This document shows, piece after piece, positions 1 through 8,681 of a stretch of DNA of 64,000 nt (the first letter of the stretch is position 1; each line of letters opens with the position of its first letter). The DNA is from Marinobacterium zhoushanense. Lineage in GTDB: Bacteria > Pseudomonadota > Gammaproteobacteria > Pseudomonadales > Balneatricaceae. The position numbers and the translations under genes were made by a program. The notes below the pieces were generated by a model that saw only the letters and a list, made by a program, of their open reading frames with translations, searched no databases and was not told the DNA's origin. The stretch spans positions 372,001 to 436,000 of the forward strand of contig NZ_BMIJ01000001.1 in the NCBI RefSeq assembly GCF_014641945.1, given 5' to 3'.

Positions 1-134
1 GCGCTCAACTGGCCATCTTTGTTCTGGTCCAGCGCATCGAACTGAGACATCTTTGCATCTCCGGCCAGTGCCAATCCGGACACCAGCATAGAAGTAGAGA
101 AACCAATCACAGCGGCAAGACTCAGTTTTTTCAT
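1..134 (-). CDS. EF-hand domain secreted protein, 3' part cut by window edge
   Basis: Only the first 44 codons lie in the window; the gene runs off the left edge. It begins with an ATG at 134 behind a strong AGGAGG-type ribosome site. The first 24 or so residues form a signal peptide (Lys-Lys, a hydrophobic core, then an Ala-Leu-Ala-type cleavage site). Then comes FDALDQNKDGQLS, the start of an EF-hand calcium loop (D-x-N-x-D-G). Small periplasmic EF-hand proteins of this kind are common in proteobacteria, but the exact role is unknown. It is divergent from the histidine kinase operon at 512. Confidence 0.7.
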   Translation of the reverse strand, partial: MKKLSLAAVIGFSTSMLVSGLALAGDAKMSQFDALDQNKDGQLS

Positions 135-511
135 GACATCCTCCTGTAGTCAATTAATGGGGTGTGCAGGATGTATAAGAGCAGGCTCTGTGCCACTTTA
201 TAAAAGTTATTAATAATCAATATGATACAAACCACCCCATCGCCATCCGCCGAATATACACGGTCTATCTGTCGCCTGCAGGCGACCACAAACCGAGACC
301 AAAAACTAACCCATTGATATTAAACACATTTTCATGTTGCCGTGCAGCGACGGTGCCATTTGACGCCGAGATTCCCTGTTCCCACAGGCTCGCGCGCGGG
401 AACCAATAGCCCCTCCTGCGCTCTCTAAGCTAGGCTTAGATAGCCGCCCGATAGCTCAATCACTCATTACCACCCAGTGACGCACCCTAAGGTTATGGAT
501 AACACAACCCC
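135..511. promoter_or_regulatory. Divergent intergenic region, EF-hand gene / sensor kinase operon
   Basis: This 377-base stretch has no plausible gene. It must hold the promoters for the leftward EF-hand gene and the rightward kinase operon. An AT-rich stretch lies around 195-235. I see no clear operator, sigma54 promoter or structured RNA. In enterobacteria the related glrK locus is preceded by the glmY small RNA, but nothing here allows that call. Confidence 0.4.
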
Positions 512-1960
512 ATGAGACTGAAGTTCAAACTCTCGCCCTCGTTCTCCGCGCTCTTGCTCGCTGGGTTTGTCGTTGTCGCACTGCCATTGCTGGGCGGTAT
601 CCTGGTGATGACCCATGCACTCGAGCAGATGGCGCTGGAGGGCAGACGCTCCGTCAACATCAGTGCCGAGATTACCCAAGCCAGTCGCCAGCTCGGCGAG
701 GTGGAGCTGGCACTCAAGCGCGCCGCCGGTCAGTATTTCGTGTTGGAGGATCCGGCGTTGAAGCAGCGTCTCGAGCGCGCCCACCTGCGTTTCCAGGAGA
801 CGCTGGATCTGCTTGCGCCGATGCCCTGGACGGTTGAACAGGAGCGCCAGCTTGCCGACCTCCATGAGATGGAAGCGGCACTGTACGACCGCCTGATTCA
901 AACGCCTGCAACCGGCGTATTTGAGACCTACCGGGAAGATTTCGACCGCCTGGATTCGGCGACCAGTGCGTTGAGTGATGCCTCAACGCAGGTGATTAAA
1001 GGCCAGGTGACCGGCATGAACGAGACCGCCGACCGTATCCAGGCCGCGATGATCACCCTGGCAATCGCGATGATCCTGCTCTCCCTGCTGTTATCCGGCA
1101 CCCTGTCCTGGCTGCTCAGCCGCCCCGTATCCCAGCTTGCCGCCACCATTCGTCGCCTGGGCCAGAATGACCTGGACACCCCCAGCGCCATCCGCGGCCC
1201 GCGAGACCTGGTGTACCTTGGCGAGCAGCTGGATTGGCTACGCAACCGGCTGCAGGAGCTTGAGGCGCGCAAGCTGAGTTTTTTTCGCGAGGTGTCGCAT
1301 GAGCTGAAGACTCCACTGACCAACCTGATGGAAGCGGTCGCGCTGCTGCGGGACGAAGTGACCGGACCACTGACCATGCAACAGAAAGAGGTGGTCGAGA
1401 TCATGCGCGTCAGCACACGGGAGCTGCGTCAGCGGATCGAAGACCTGTTACGCTACAACGAGGCGTTGAGCGAGCCCCGGCTGGAGTCCGATTGGTTCGA
1501 GCTGCGCACACTGGTCGACGAGGTCGCCACGCGCTTCGACCTGGCCATCCGCAGCAAGCAGTTGCACTGGAGCATTGACGTTCCCGCCCTGCGCCTGCGC
1601 GCCGACCGCGGCCGACTGTCGATCGCGCTGGAAAACCTGCTCGGTAACGCGATTAAATTCAGCCCTCAAGACGGTACCGTCGAGTTGCGGGCGACCCAGC
1701 AGGTGGGCCAAATCGAGATAGTCGTCTGCGATCAAGGGCCCGGGATCGCCCCGGAGCATATTGACCAACTGTTCCAACCCTTCTTCAAGGGAACCCCTCA
1801 GCCCCGCGGCGCCCTGAAGAGCAGCGGCCTGGGACTGGCCATCGCCAAAGCCCACATCGAGCTGCAGGGGGGAACATTGAGACTGTTACCAGAAATGACC
1901 AGTGGCGCCTGTTTCCAGATCAGTCTGCCACTTACACAGGAGAATGCCGACCGTGGCTAA
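512..1960 (+). CDS. Sensor histidine kinase, GlrK/QseE-like
   Basis: This 482-residue membrane sensor has a transmembrane segment at about 13-34 and a periplasmic helical domain to about 177. A second transmembrane segment (about 178-202) and a HAMP linker follow. The HisKA box is FFREVSHELKTPLTNL with the phospho-accepting His263. The C-terminal HATPase domain has an N box (ENLLGNAIKFSP), DQGPGIAP and a GLGLAIAK G2 box. The gene order kinase, small lipoprotein, sigma54-type response regulator is the glrK-qseG-glrR arrangement, so GlrK/QseE is the best match. In enterobacteria that system answers envelope stress or adrenergic signals; the signal here is unknown. The stop overlaps the start of the lipoprotein gene by 17 bases, which suggests translational coupling. 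Confidence 0.85.
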   Translation: MRLKFKLSPSFSALLLAGFVVVALPLLGGILVMTHALEQMALEGRRSVNISAEITQASRQLGEVELALKRAAGQYFVLEDPALKQRLERAHLRFQETLDLLAPMPWTVEQERQLADLHEMEAALYDRLIQTPATGVFETYREDFDRLDSATSALSDASTQVIKGQVTGMNETADRIQAAMITLAIAMILLSLLLSGTLSWLLSRPVSQLAATIRRLGQNDLDTPSAIRGPRDLVYLGEQLDWLRNRLQELEARKLSFFREVSHELKTPLTNLMEAVALLRDEVTGPLTMQQKEVVEIMRVSTRELRQRIEDLLRYNEALSEPRLESDWFELRTLVDEVATRFDLAIRSKQLHWSIDVPALRLRADRGRLSIALENLLGNAIKFSPQDGTVELRATQQVGQIEIVVCDQGPGIAPEHIDQLFQPFFKGTPQPRGALKSSGLGLAIAKAHIELQGGTLRLLPEMTSGACFQISLPLTQENADRG

Positions 1961-2453
1961 ACGATACATGCCCCTTCTACTGGCTCTGTGTGCATTAGCG
2001 GGCTGTACCTGGTCTGAGCAAAACTCCCCCCGCGTATTTACCCAGGGCATGCTCAGGCAGTCACTGTCATTGCATGAGATGCTCGACTGTGTCGCGACAA
2101 ACGATGGTCTGAATCCAGCTCAGGTACGTCAGCGCCAGAGCGAACTGGAGCAGCAACAGTCCAGTGACAATCCTGCCGCGCAGTTCAGGCTTGCCTGCCT
2201 TCTCGGCCGCAGCAGCGCCAGCGATACCGAACTGGTGCGCGCGCGCCAGCTGCTCGATCAACTGCAGCGGCAACCGGCGCTGGAGCCGGAGCAGGTGAAA
2301 CTGCTGACACTCTATCAACGCCACCTGTTGCTGACCCAGCGCCTGCGCCAGCAACTGCGGGAAACACGCGAGTACCGCGACAAGATCGAGCAGCTCAAGG
2401 GACTGGAGGAGGAGCTGGAACCGGCAACAGTGGAGCAGGAGACAGCGGAATGA
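1944..2453 (+). CDS. QseG-like outer-membrane lipoprotein
   Basis: From the ATG at 1944 (AGGAG just upstream, overlapping the kinase gene) the protein is about 169 residues. It starts with a lipoprotein signal whose lipobox is LAGC, followed by a mostly helical, Gln/Glu/Arg-rich body that looks coiled-coil. Its place between a GlrK-like kinase and a GlrR-like regulator is where enterobacteria encode QseG (YfhG), a lipoprotein that controls the kinase. An in-frame upstream start at 1902 would destroy the signal peptide and is less likely. Sequence identity to QseG is probably low, so the assignment rests on lipobox, size and synteny. Confidence 0.75.
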   Translation: MPTVAKRYMPLLLALCALAGCTWSEQNSPRVFTQGMLRQSLSLHEMLDCVATNDGLNPAQVRQRQSELEQQQSSDNPAAQFRLACLLGRSSASDTELVRARQLLDQLQRQPALEPEQVKLLTLYQRHLLLTQRLRQQLRETREYRDKIEQLKGLEEELEPATVEQETAE

Positions 2454-3817
2454 GCGCAAACAGCCGTACCGTACTGCTGGTCGACGACGATGCCAGCCTA
2501 CTGCAACTGCTATCGATCCGCCTGCGTGCCGCGGGCCATCAGGTGGAAACTGCGAGCAGCGCGGAACAGGCGCTAGCCCGCATCGCCGTGACGCGTCCGG
2601 CTGCCGTTCTGACCGATCTGCGCATGGAGGGGATGGACGGCATGGAGCTGTTTGAACAGATCCATCAACAGGACCCTGCCCTGCCGGTCATTCTGCTTAC
2701 CGCCCACGGCACCATCCCCGATGCGGTCAAAGCGACCCAGCGCGGACTGTTCGGTTACCTGACCAAACCGTTCGACGACGTAGAGCTGATGGAACTGCTT
2801 GAGCGCGCGTTGAACACCCCGGGGGGCGATGAATCCGCACCCGCCGACAATGCGGATGCCCCCTGGCGCGCCGGAATCATCACCTCAAGCCCAACCATGG
2901 AGGCACTTCTGGCCGAAGCCCAGCTGGTCGCCAGCAGCGAGGCCAGCGTGTTGATTCAAGGGCCCTCGGGAACTGGCAAGGAGGTACTGGCACGGGCCGT
3001 TCATCTGGCCAGTCCCCGTCACGACAAACCCCTGGTGGCGATCAACTGTGCCGCGATTCCCGAGCAGCTGCTGGAATCGGAGCTCTTCGGCCACGCCAAG
3101 GGCGCCTTTACCGGTGCCACCAGTGCCCACAAGGGGCTGTTCCAAACCGGCTCGGGCGGTACCGTATTCCTCGACGAGATCGGCGATATGCCGCTGGCAC
3201 TGCAGGCCAAGCTGCTGCGTGTACTGCAGGATCGCGAAATTCGCCCGGTGGGCGCCAGCCAGTCGATTCCGGTCGATGTGCGTATCGTATCGGCAACTCA
3301 CCGCAACCTGGAGAACGCTATCGCCGCCGGGGAGTTTCGTGAGGATCTCTACTATCGACTCAATGTGGTGACCTTGACGCTGCCACCGTTGCGGCAGCGC
3401 CCGGAAGATATTCCACTGCTGGCACGCCACTTCCTGACCCAGCTGCGTGAAAAGCATCCCCATCGCGCCCAGGACTTTACCCCGGAGGCACTGGAGCGAC
3501 TGGTCGGATATGACTGGCCAGGCAACGTGCGTCAGCTACTGAATGTGGTTGAGCAGTGTTGCGTGCTCTGTACCACCGCTCTGGTGCCGGCAACCCTGGT
3601 GGCGCGGGCGCTGCACGAAAAACCCACCGGCATTCGGACCTATGTCGAAGCCAAACAGCAGTTCGAGCGGGACTATCTGGTACAGCTGTTGAAGATTACC
3701 AATGGGCAGGTGGCGGAAGCGGCTCGGCTGGCGGGGCGCAACCGAACCGAGTTCTATCGGTTATTGCAGAGAAATCATCTGACACCGGGTATGTTCAAAC
3801 GCACCGACGATGTCTGA
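2450..3817 (+). CDS. Sigma54-dependent response regulator, GlrR/QseF-like
   Basis: This 455-residue NtrC-family regulator has a receiver domain at 1-120 with an acidic pocket (VDDD) and phospho-acceptor Asp56 (LTDLRM). The AAA+ domain is at about 140-370, with Walker A GPSGTGKE and the GAFTGA loop that contacts sigma54. A Fis-type helix-turn-helix lies at the C terminus (AARLAGRNRTEFYRLL). It should be phosphorylated by the kinase at 512 and activate sigma54 promoters. Its ATG overlaps the lipoprotein stop (ATGA), so the three genes form a tightly coupled operon. A GC-rich inverted repeat at 3824-3852 lies between its end and the convergent PRC-barrel gene but has no U tract. Confidence 0.88.
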   Translation: MSANSRTVLLVDDDASLLQLLSIRLRAAGHQVETASSAEQALARIAVTRPAAVLTDLRMEGMDGMELFEQIHQQDPALPVILLTAHGTIPDAVKATQRGLFGYLTKPFDDVELMELLERALNTPGGDESAPADNADAPWRAGIITSSPTMEALLAEAQLVASSEASVLIQGPSGTGKEVLARAVHLASPRHDKPLVAINCAAIPEQLLESELFGHAKGAFTGATSAHKGLFQTGSGGTVFLDEIGDMPLALQAKLLRVLQDREIRPVGASQSIPVDVRIVSATHRNLENAIAAGEFREDLYYRLNVVTLTLPPLRQRPEDIPLLARHFLTQLREKHPHRAQDFTPEALERLVGYDWPGNVRQLLNVVEQCCVLCTTALVPATLVARALHEKPTGIRTYVEAKQQFERDYLVQLLKITNGQVAEAARLAGRNRTEFYRLLQRNHLTPGMFKRTDDV

Positions 3818-3860
3818 ATAGCGCGGGCCGGCAACGCCAGGCGCTGCGGCCCGACACAAC

Positions 3861-4415
3861 TTATTGCTGCTGCGGCAGCGCTTCGAATGCGGAAAACTCA
3901 CTGATCGGATGATCTGCCGGTGTCACCGGCACATAACGATCCGCGACATATTCACGGCGCATCTCCAGTTCCGGTCCGGTGATGGTCATGTGCAGCGCAT
4001 CATCGACGATATTCAGCTCGTCCAGTTCCACTGCATACTCGGAAGCACCGAAGCCGAGGATGCCACCGCGCGAGATGACCGCATAAACCCGGCCGCTAAC
4101 CCGGCCACCGACGATCTCGCTGATGGAGCCCAACGCTTCGCCATCGGCCCCGATAACCTCCCGGTCGACCAGTTCATTCGGGCTCTGGTTGTACAGCATC
4201 AGCACTTCGGGCGTTGCGAAGGTGGTCTGCGTATCACTGAGCTGCGGCTTAGTCTCAGGCATCGGCGCCGGGGAGGCCTCCTCTACCACCACCGTCTCGC
4301 TCTGCCCCTTGTCCATGGTCGATGACGGGGCTGCCTCCTCTGCCGCCCAAACCTGAGCCGAAACCAGTGCGGATACTGCGGCTGCCAACACTACCTGGCG
4401 ATATTCCATTTTCAT
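3861..4415 (-). CDS. PRC-barrel domain secreted protein
   Basis: The product is 184 residues with a signal peptide ending near VWA (about residue 24). A low-complexity acidic/Pro stretch follows. The rest resembles a PRC-barrel, with typical phrases such as REVIGADGEALGSISEIV and ISRGGILGFGASEYAVELDEL. PRC-barrel proteins of this exported type are common near regulators in proteobacteria, but their function is largely unknown. The start at 4415 has GGGAGG five bases upstream; an ATG two codons later is possible. It converges on the regulator gene at 2450. Confidence 0.75.
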   Translation of the reverse strand: MKMEYRQVVLAAAVSALVSAQVWAAEEAAPSSTMDKGQSETVVVEEASPAPMPETKPQLSDTQTTFATPEVLMLYNQSPNELVDREVIGADGEALGSISEIVGGRVSGRVYAVISRGGILGFGASEYAVELDELNIVDDALHMTITGPELEMRREYVADRYVPVTPADHPISEFSAFEALPQQQ

Positions 4416-4555
4416 ATGAACCTCCCAATTGCGAATGAGTTAAAGCCATCCGGGGGGAACAGTTCTACCGGATGGGTAATCAGCAAATCGCAAGTTCCAA
4501 GCCAACTCCCCATGCACGCCTGTCAAAAAAACCTAATCCTTTGATTTTAAAAACG

Positions 4556-4587
4556 AAAAAGCCAACCTGGCAGTAAGGTTGGCTAGA
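4556..4587 (-). terminator. Rho-independent terminator of the retropepsin-like gene
   Basis: Read on the minus strand, AGCCAACC, a nine-base loop and GGTTGGCT are followed directly by TTTTTCGTTTTT. It lies about 65 bases past the stop of the gene at 4651. Confidence 0.75.
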
Positions 4588-4650
4588 GTGACTCTACCGG
4601 CGCCCCGGTAACAGCATCGAATCCTGTCGTCTGCCGGCGACCGATCCCGA

Positions 4651-5169
4651 TCAGGGCTCCAGCTCTGCGGCAAGCAGGTCGGTTTGGGGACAGCGGCTGA
4701 GCACCAATTGCGGCGGATCGAAGGAGAAAGTGAAGGTACCCACATGCTTCAACGCACTCAGACCAAGAATCTGCCGGGTAGTGCCGGGGAAGACCGCCGC
4801 TTCGATATCGTTCAGCCGGCAATCACCGACCTTGAGGCTCGATAATCGATAGACGGGAACACGAACCTCTGAGCCGTTGGCCAGCACACCGATCAGATCG
4901 CGCTGGTATACCGCGTGGCCATCCACTTTCAGGCTGGCCAGGGTCTCCTCATTGATGGTCATATAACCCGATCCGGTATCGACCATGAAGTCCATGCTCC
5001 TCAGGCTGCCGACGGAGGCCTGGACATAGTAGGTAGTGGCGTTCCCCTCCTGCATCGGCACGTGCATCTCGGTATCGGCGGAAACCGCAGGCAGGCTTAG
5101 GGAGAGAACACAAAGCCCGCTAAGGGCAGCAGCTAATCGGTAACTCATGACAGGCAACTCATCTGACAA
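4651..5169 (-). CDS. Retropepsin-like aspartic protease, secreted
   Basis: This 172-residue protein has a signal peptide (hydrophobic core around 12-28, cleavage near AVSA). A single retropepsin-type active site follows: VDTGSGYMTI, where Asp is catalytic, preceded by the substrate-side strand and followed by the ILGLSALKHVG motif typical of TIGR02281/gag-like bacterial aspartic proteases. Such proteins act as dimers in the periplasm. The second Met at 5148 (directly before YRLAAALSGL) is an equally plausible start, since neither has a clear Shine-Dalgarno. The Cys pair near the end could form a disulfide. Confidence 0.75.
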   Translation of the reverse strand: MSDELPVMSYRLAAALSGLCVLSLSLPAVSADTEMHVPMQEGNATTYYVQASVGSLRSMDFMVDTGSGYMTINEETLASLKVDGHAVYQRDLIGVLANGSEVRVPVYRLSSLKVGDCRLNDIEAAVFPGTTRQILGLSALKHVGTFTFSFDPPQLVLSRCPQTDLLAAELEP

Positions 5170-5487
5170 CAGGGTGAACGCGGCGGTGCTGACGCTGCAC
5201 TACCGCCCGGCAATATGCCCCTCCCTGGCCTCTGCACCGTTAACCCTGTTCGTTGCACACCCCAGGGTTTCTTATCGGCCTCCCGAAACACTAAACCGCG
5301 CACGGCTCACAAAACAAGCGCAGTCTTCTATGTTTTATGCAGGCTGGATACTGAATATGTCCTTAACACCGACTCTCAGTGACAACGGGCAATGACTGAC
5401 AGCTCTGTTACGAAAACGTCACCTAACTATCACCTACTATCAACATCCCTGCCTTCCAATAGCTGTTTTCAAAGCCAAGGAGGAACC
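5170..5487. promoter_or_regulatory. Intergenic region with candidate Pho-box-like repeats before GDPD gene
   Basis: The region between the protease start and the phosphodiesterase start has no convincing gene. At 5405-5443 there are direct heptamers CTGTTAC (5405), ACGTCAC (5416), CTATCAC (5427) and CTATCAA (5437), about 10-11 bases apart. This is the architecture of PhoB boxes (CTGTCAT-N4 repeats), with 4-5 of 7 matches each. Phosphate control would suit a glycerophosphodiesterase. The ribosome site AAGGAGG lies at 5477-5483. Confidence 0.4.
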
Positions 5488-6705
5488 ATGGCCAGATCAT
5501 TCACCTCACTGTCCTTATCGGTAGCCGCAGTCCTGATGAGCAGTGTTCTTCAAGCCGACACAATCTCCCTGGGCCCACGCCCGCTGTTCCTGATCGACCA
5601 GATGTCGGACAGCCCGTTGAAGCAGAAGCTGCTCGAATGCGCAGACAAACCTGTCAAGCGTACTCTCTTCTCCATCGGCCATCGCGGCGCTCCGATGCAG
5701 TTTCCAGAGCACACCCGAGAATCCTATATCGCCGCGGCGCGCATGGGCGCCGGGATAATTGAATGTGACGTGACCTTCACCCAAGACCAGCAGCTGGTCT
5801 GTCGCCACGCCCAGAATGACCTGCACACAACCACCAACATTCTGGCCACACCACTGGCAGAAAAGTGTACCCAAGCCTTCACGCCTGCCGCTGGAGATCA
5901 GCCAGCATCGGCCGAATGCCGCACCAGCGATATCACCCTGGCAGAGTTACGCACACTGCAGGGCAAGATGGACGCCGCCAACACAGAGGCAACCGATGCC
6001 AAGGGCTACATGGACGGGACACCCGGTTGGCGTACAGATCTATACGCGGCCCAGCAGGGCACTCTGATGACCCATGCCGAGTCGATCGAACTGTTCAGGT
6101 CCCTGGGCGTCAAGTTCACACCGGAACTCAAGGCAGCATCCGTTGAGATGCCCTATAACGGATTTTCCCAGCAAGCGTACGCGCAGAAGATGATCGACGA
6201 GTACAAGGCGGCGGGTGTCCCCGCGCAGGATGTCTGGCCCCAGTCGTTCAATCTTGATGACGTTCTGTACTGGATCGAGCACGAACCCGAATTCGGCAAG
6301 CAGGCGGTCTATCTGGACGATCGTTACGATCTGGATGGCTTCGACCCGATGAACGCCGCCACCTTTAAACCGTCCATGGCCGAGCTAAAGGCGATGGGCG
6401 TCAACTACATCGCGCCGCCGATGTGGATGCTGGTCACCGACGACAATGGCAGGATCGTACCGTCCGCCTACACTCTGGAAGCCCGGGCGGCAGGCCTTAA
6501 CATCATCACCTGGACTCTGGAGCGCTCCGGTCCGCTCAAGCGGGGTGGTGGTTGGTACTATCAGTCGATCGAGAACATCGCCGATGATGACGGCAAGATG
6601 CTGGAGCTACTCAACGTATTGGCACAGGATGTGGGCATAAGCGGTCTATTCTCAGACTGGCCCGCTACCGTCAGCTATTACGCCAGCTGTTTGGACCTGA
6701 AGTAA
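5488..6705 (+). CDS. Glycerophosphodiester phosphodiesterase, exported
   Basis: The start at 5488 is chosen because AAGGAGG lies five bases upstream and a signal peptide ([20 protein letters not shown]) follows directly; the open frame itself extends back to 5392. The 405-residue product shows the GDPD signature [13 protein letters not shown] with the catalytic His-Arg and metal Glu. It continues with [19 protein letters not shown], supplying the second acidic ligands and second catalytic His. It should hydrolyse glycerophosphodiesters to glycerol-3-phosphate and an alcohol in the periplasm. It is longer than the 250-residue core because of insertions around 130-200, which is usual for the GlpQ-like exported subtype. 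Confidence 0.88.
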   Translation: MARSFTSLSLSVAAVLMSSVLQADTISLGPRPLFLIDQMSDSPLKQKLLECADKPVKRTLFSIGHRGAPMQFPEHTRESYIAAARMGAGIIECDVTFTQDQQLVCRHAQNDLHTTTNILATPLAEKCTQAFTPAAGDQPASAECRTSDITLAELRTLQGKMDAANTEATDAKGYMDGTPGWRTDLYAAQQGTLMTHAESIELFRSLGVKFTPELKAASVEMPYNGFSQQAYAQKMIDEYKAAGVPAQDVWPQSFNLDDVLYWIEHEPEFGKQAVYLDDRYDLDGFDPMNAATFKPSMAELKAMGVNYIAPPMWMLVTDDNGRIVPSAYTLEARAAGLNIITWTLERSGPLKRGGGWYYQSIENIADDDGKMLELLNVLAQDVGISGLFSDWPATVSYYASCLDLK

Positions 6706-6709
6706 ATTG

Positions 6710-7576
6710 TCAGTAGCTGGCTGGCGAGGTGAAGGTGGCAGACAAGCTGCTCAACAGCAGCGCCAGCCAGCTTGATATGACGAACGGCGCGGTCAACACC
6801 GGCACGCCGCACTGCTGCAGCCAACCGGTAAGAATGACACTGAGCAGAATGGCCGCAAAGACAACCATGACGCCCAGCTCTGCCCTCGCGGACAGGGCAA
6901 TCGCCACCAGCACCGCGTTATAGGCGTAGGCGCCGCTGAAAATATCCTCGGGTACACCACCGAGCAAAAACGCTCCCCCACTGCTGAGCACCACGGCAAC
7001 CGCCCCCCAGCAGAGTGCACGGCGGGAGGCGAATGCCAACCCGACCAGGATCAGCAGGCTGGCGATCGGCTGATCCAGCAACAGCACCTGACCAAACCCG
7101 AGCAGCAGGTTATCGATTCCGCTGCGGGTCACCACTACGGTCGACGCGGGCTCTACTTCGACAGCCGACGCAACCAGCCAGATCGACAGAATAAAGGGGG
7201 CGGTATAGGCGGGACAGCTAATTCTCTGAAAGAACAGCCGCTCGACGAAGAGCCGCATCAGCCCCGTGCTGACCAGCGCCGCGAGCGGCAGTATGACCAG
7301 CAGCTCTGTGCCCGCTGGCCAGTACAGTGCGCAGGCCAACCCCACCAGCGCTCCGTTGTAACCGTACAGACCCTGTTCGAGGTGCGCTCGTCCAGCACCC
7401 GATGCCCAGGCACCGAGATAGGCGGTTAGACTGCCAGCAACGGCAGCCAAGCACATCGGCACTGAATTCACCGCGATCGCGGCCAGAAAAAACAACCCCG
7501 TCAGGCTGTTCGATTGCAGCATGATCTGGCTAAAGCCGGTCAGGAACGACCGGATAAACTGAAACCCTGCGGTCAC
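6710..7576 (-). CDS. Urea transporter (UT family)
   Basis: The 288-residue membrane protein carries the conserved UT phrases FSQIMLQSNSLTGLFFL near the N terminus and LYGYNGALVGLA, with a second pseudo-repeat containing AYNAVLVAIAL. These match the channel-like urea transporter family (two homologous halves, about ten helices). The preferred start is a GTG at 7576 with GGGAG eight bases upstream; the frame is open back to a TTG at 7603. No urease is visible in the window, so the protein may release or take up the urea made by allantoicase and ureidoglycolate lyase encoded at 49-50.6 kb. It converges on the GDPD gene with only four bases between stops. Confidence 0.87.
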   Translation of the reverse strand: MTAGFQFIRSFLTGFSQIMLQSNSLTGLFFLAAIAVNSVPMCLAAVAGSLTAYLGAWASGAGRAHLEQGLYGYNGALVGLACALYWPAGTELLVILPLAALVSTGLMRLFVERLFFQRISCPAYTAPFILSIWLVASAVEVEPASTVVVTRSGIDNLLLGFGQVLLLDQPIASLLILVGLAFASRRALCWGAVAVVLSSGGAFLLGGVPEDIFSGAYAYNAVLVAIALSARAELGVMVVFAAILLSVILTGWLQQCGVPVLTAPFVISSWLALLLSSLSATFTSPASY

Positions 7577-7775
7577 GTCGCACGCTCCCACGACTGCTGG
7601 CAAGAGGCCAGATGGTAAAAAACGGCGCCATCCAACTTGGGGAGTGGAATGACACCGTGCTCAAGCTACACCCTTGTCGGCTTGAAAGGGGAAAGCCGGC
7701 CAGGTGCGGTTGTCACTGAGTCGATCGATGCGATCCTGTCAGTGCGATCAGCGTGATCCGATCTACGCGATCCGA
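7577..7775. repeat. GATC-dense spacer between tsx-like and urea transporter genes
   Basis: Seven GATC tetramers occur within 55 bases, starting at 7723, 7732, 7746, 7755, 7760, 7769 and 7774, spaced mostly 5, 9 or 14 bases apart. The spacer lies just past the porin stop codon and upstream of the urea transporter. No terminator hairpin is obvious. This could be a Dam-methylation-sensitive element or a degenerate short repeat. Confidence 0.5.
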
Positions 7776-8492
7776 TCAGAAGTGCCACTTCAGCAACAGG
7801 GAGGGGCTGCGCTCATCGACGCCGTTGATACCGAACTTGTTGTTCCAGTGCGCGTACTCGACACCCACGTAAACCGGAGCCTTGGTGCCGAACAGCTTGC
7901 CGGCGTTCCATTTCAGCTGGGAGGTGAAGTTCATCTCGGCGGCATGATCGGACTCTTCGGTGGACCAGTCGAGGAAACCGTCATAGAGGAACTCGGCACT
8001 GCCCAGTTCGAACGGCAGCCCCCAGGTCAACGTCAGCTGGCGATCGTTGTCCTTCAGCTCGTTATTAACGTGATACAGGTTGACGTTGAAGTAGCGGAAC
8101 CCCGGTACATCCAGGCTGACCCCTACCCCGGCCAGGTAGTTGTCGAAGCCCTCACCGCTCTCCCAGGTACCGGCCAGCAGCAGGTCCTTCACAGGCCCGA
8201 ACGACAGCTCGCTGTTGGTCAGATACCCCAGGCTCAGGCGCGGTGACAGCTCGAAATAGTGCTCGGTGTCGCCGTTGGATGATTTCAGACGGTCGAGGAA
8301 GAAGAAGTTATCGCCCCAGCTATGGCCACTGGCATGCTCGACAGTCACCACCTGACGATCATCGTCCCCCACTTCATACTCACTGCCGTTCAAGTAGCTG
8401 AGGCTGAAGTCGCTCCACAGCTGCTCGGCTGAGACCGTGGTGGACAGGAGTGCGCCGGTGAGAATGCAGGCTGCGGTTTTTGTTATTGTCAT
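7776..8492 (-). CDS. Tsx-like nucleoside-specific outer-membrane channel
   Basis: The 238-residue protein has a signal peptide to about residue 22 (STTVSA). Repeated amphipathic beta strands follow, and the C terminus ends in aromatic Phe (LLLKWHF), the usual signal for beta-barrel insertion. Motifs such as LWSDFSLSYLNG, NFFFLDRL, HYFELSPRLSLGYL and WGLPFELG match the Tsx/OmpK (nucleoside channel) family. Placed next to purine permeases and deaminases, it probably lets nucleosides or purine bases through the outer membrane. It is downstream of the 8-oxoguanine deaminase gene on the same strand, about 190 bases away. Confidence 0.8.
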   Translation of the reverse strand: MTITKTAACILTGALLSTTVSAEQLWSDFSLSYLNGSEYEVGDDDRQVVTVEHASGHSWGDNFFFLDRLKSSNGDTEHYFELSPRLSLGYLTNSELSFGPVKDLLLAGTWESGEGFDNYLAGVGVSLDVPGFRYFNVNLYHVNNELKDNDRQLTLTWGLPFELGSAEFLYDGFLDWSTEESDHAAEMNFTSQLKWNAGKLFGTKAPVYVGVEYAHWNNKFGINGVDERSPSLLLKWHF

Positions 8493-8681
8493 CTTATCTA
8501 TCTTCCTTCGTTGTTATTTTGAGCTGTTGTTTTTACGGTTCTTTTTTGCTGCTTTTGGGACGAATGCGGCCCTGCCGGCCCGAGGGCCGGCATTGCCAGA
8601 TGCTTTCTTCAGTGGTTGTTACGCAGAAGAGAGTGCGAGGGACACTCTCGATTCAGCTAGCCGTTACCGCTCGACAAGCGC

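Noticed and set aside
300..511. Possible glmY-like small RNA upstream of the glrK-like gene
   Set aside because: GlmY occurs at this place in enterobacteria, but no comparable hairpins or terminator are visible here.
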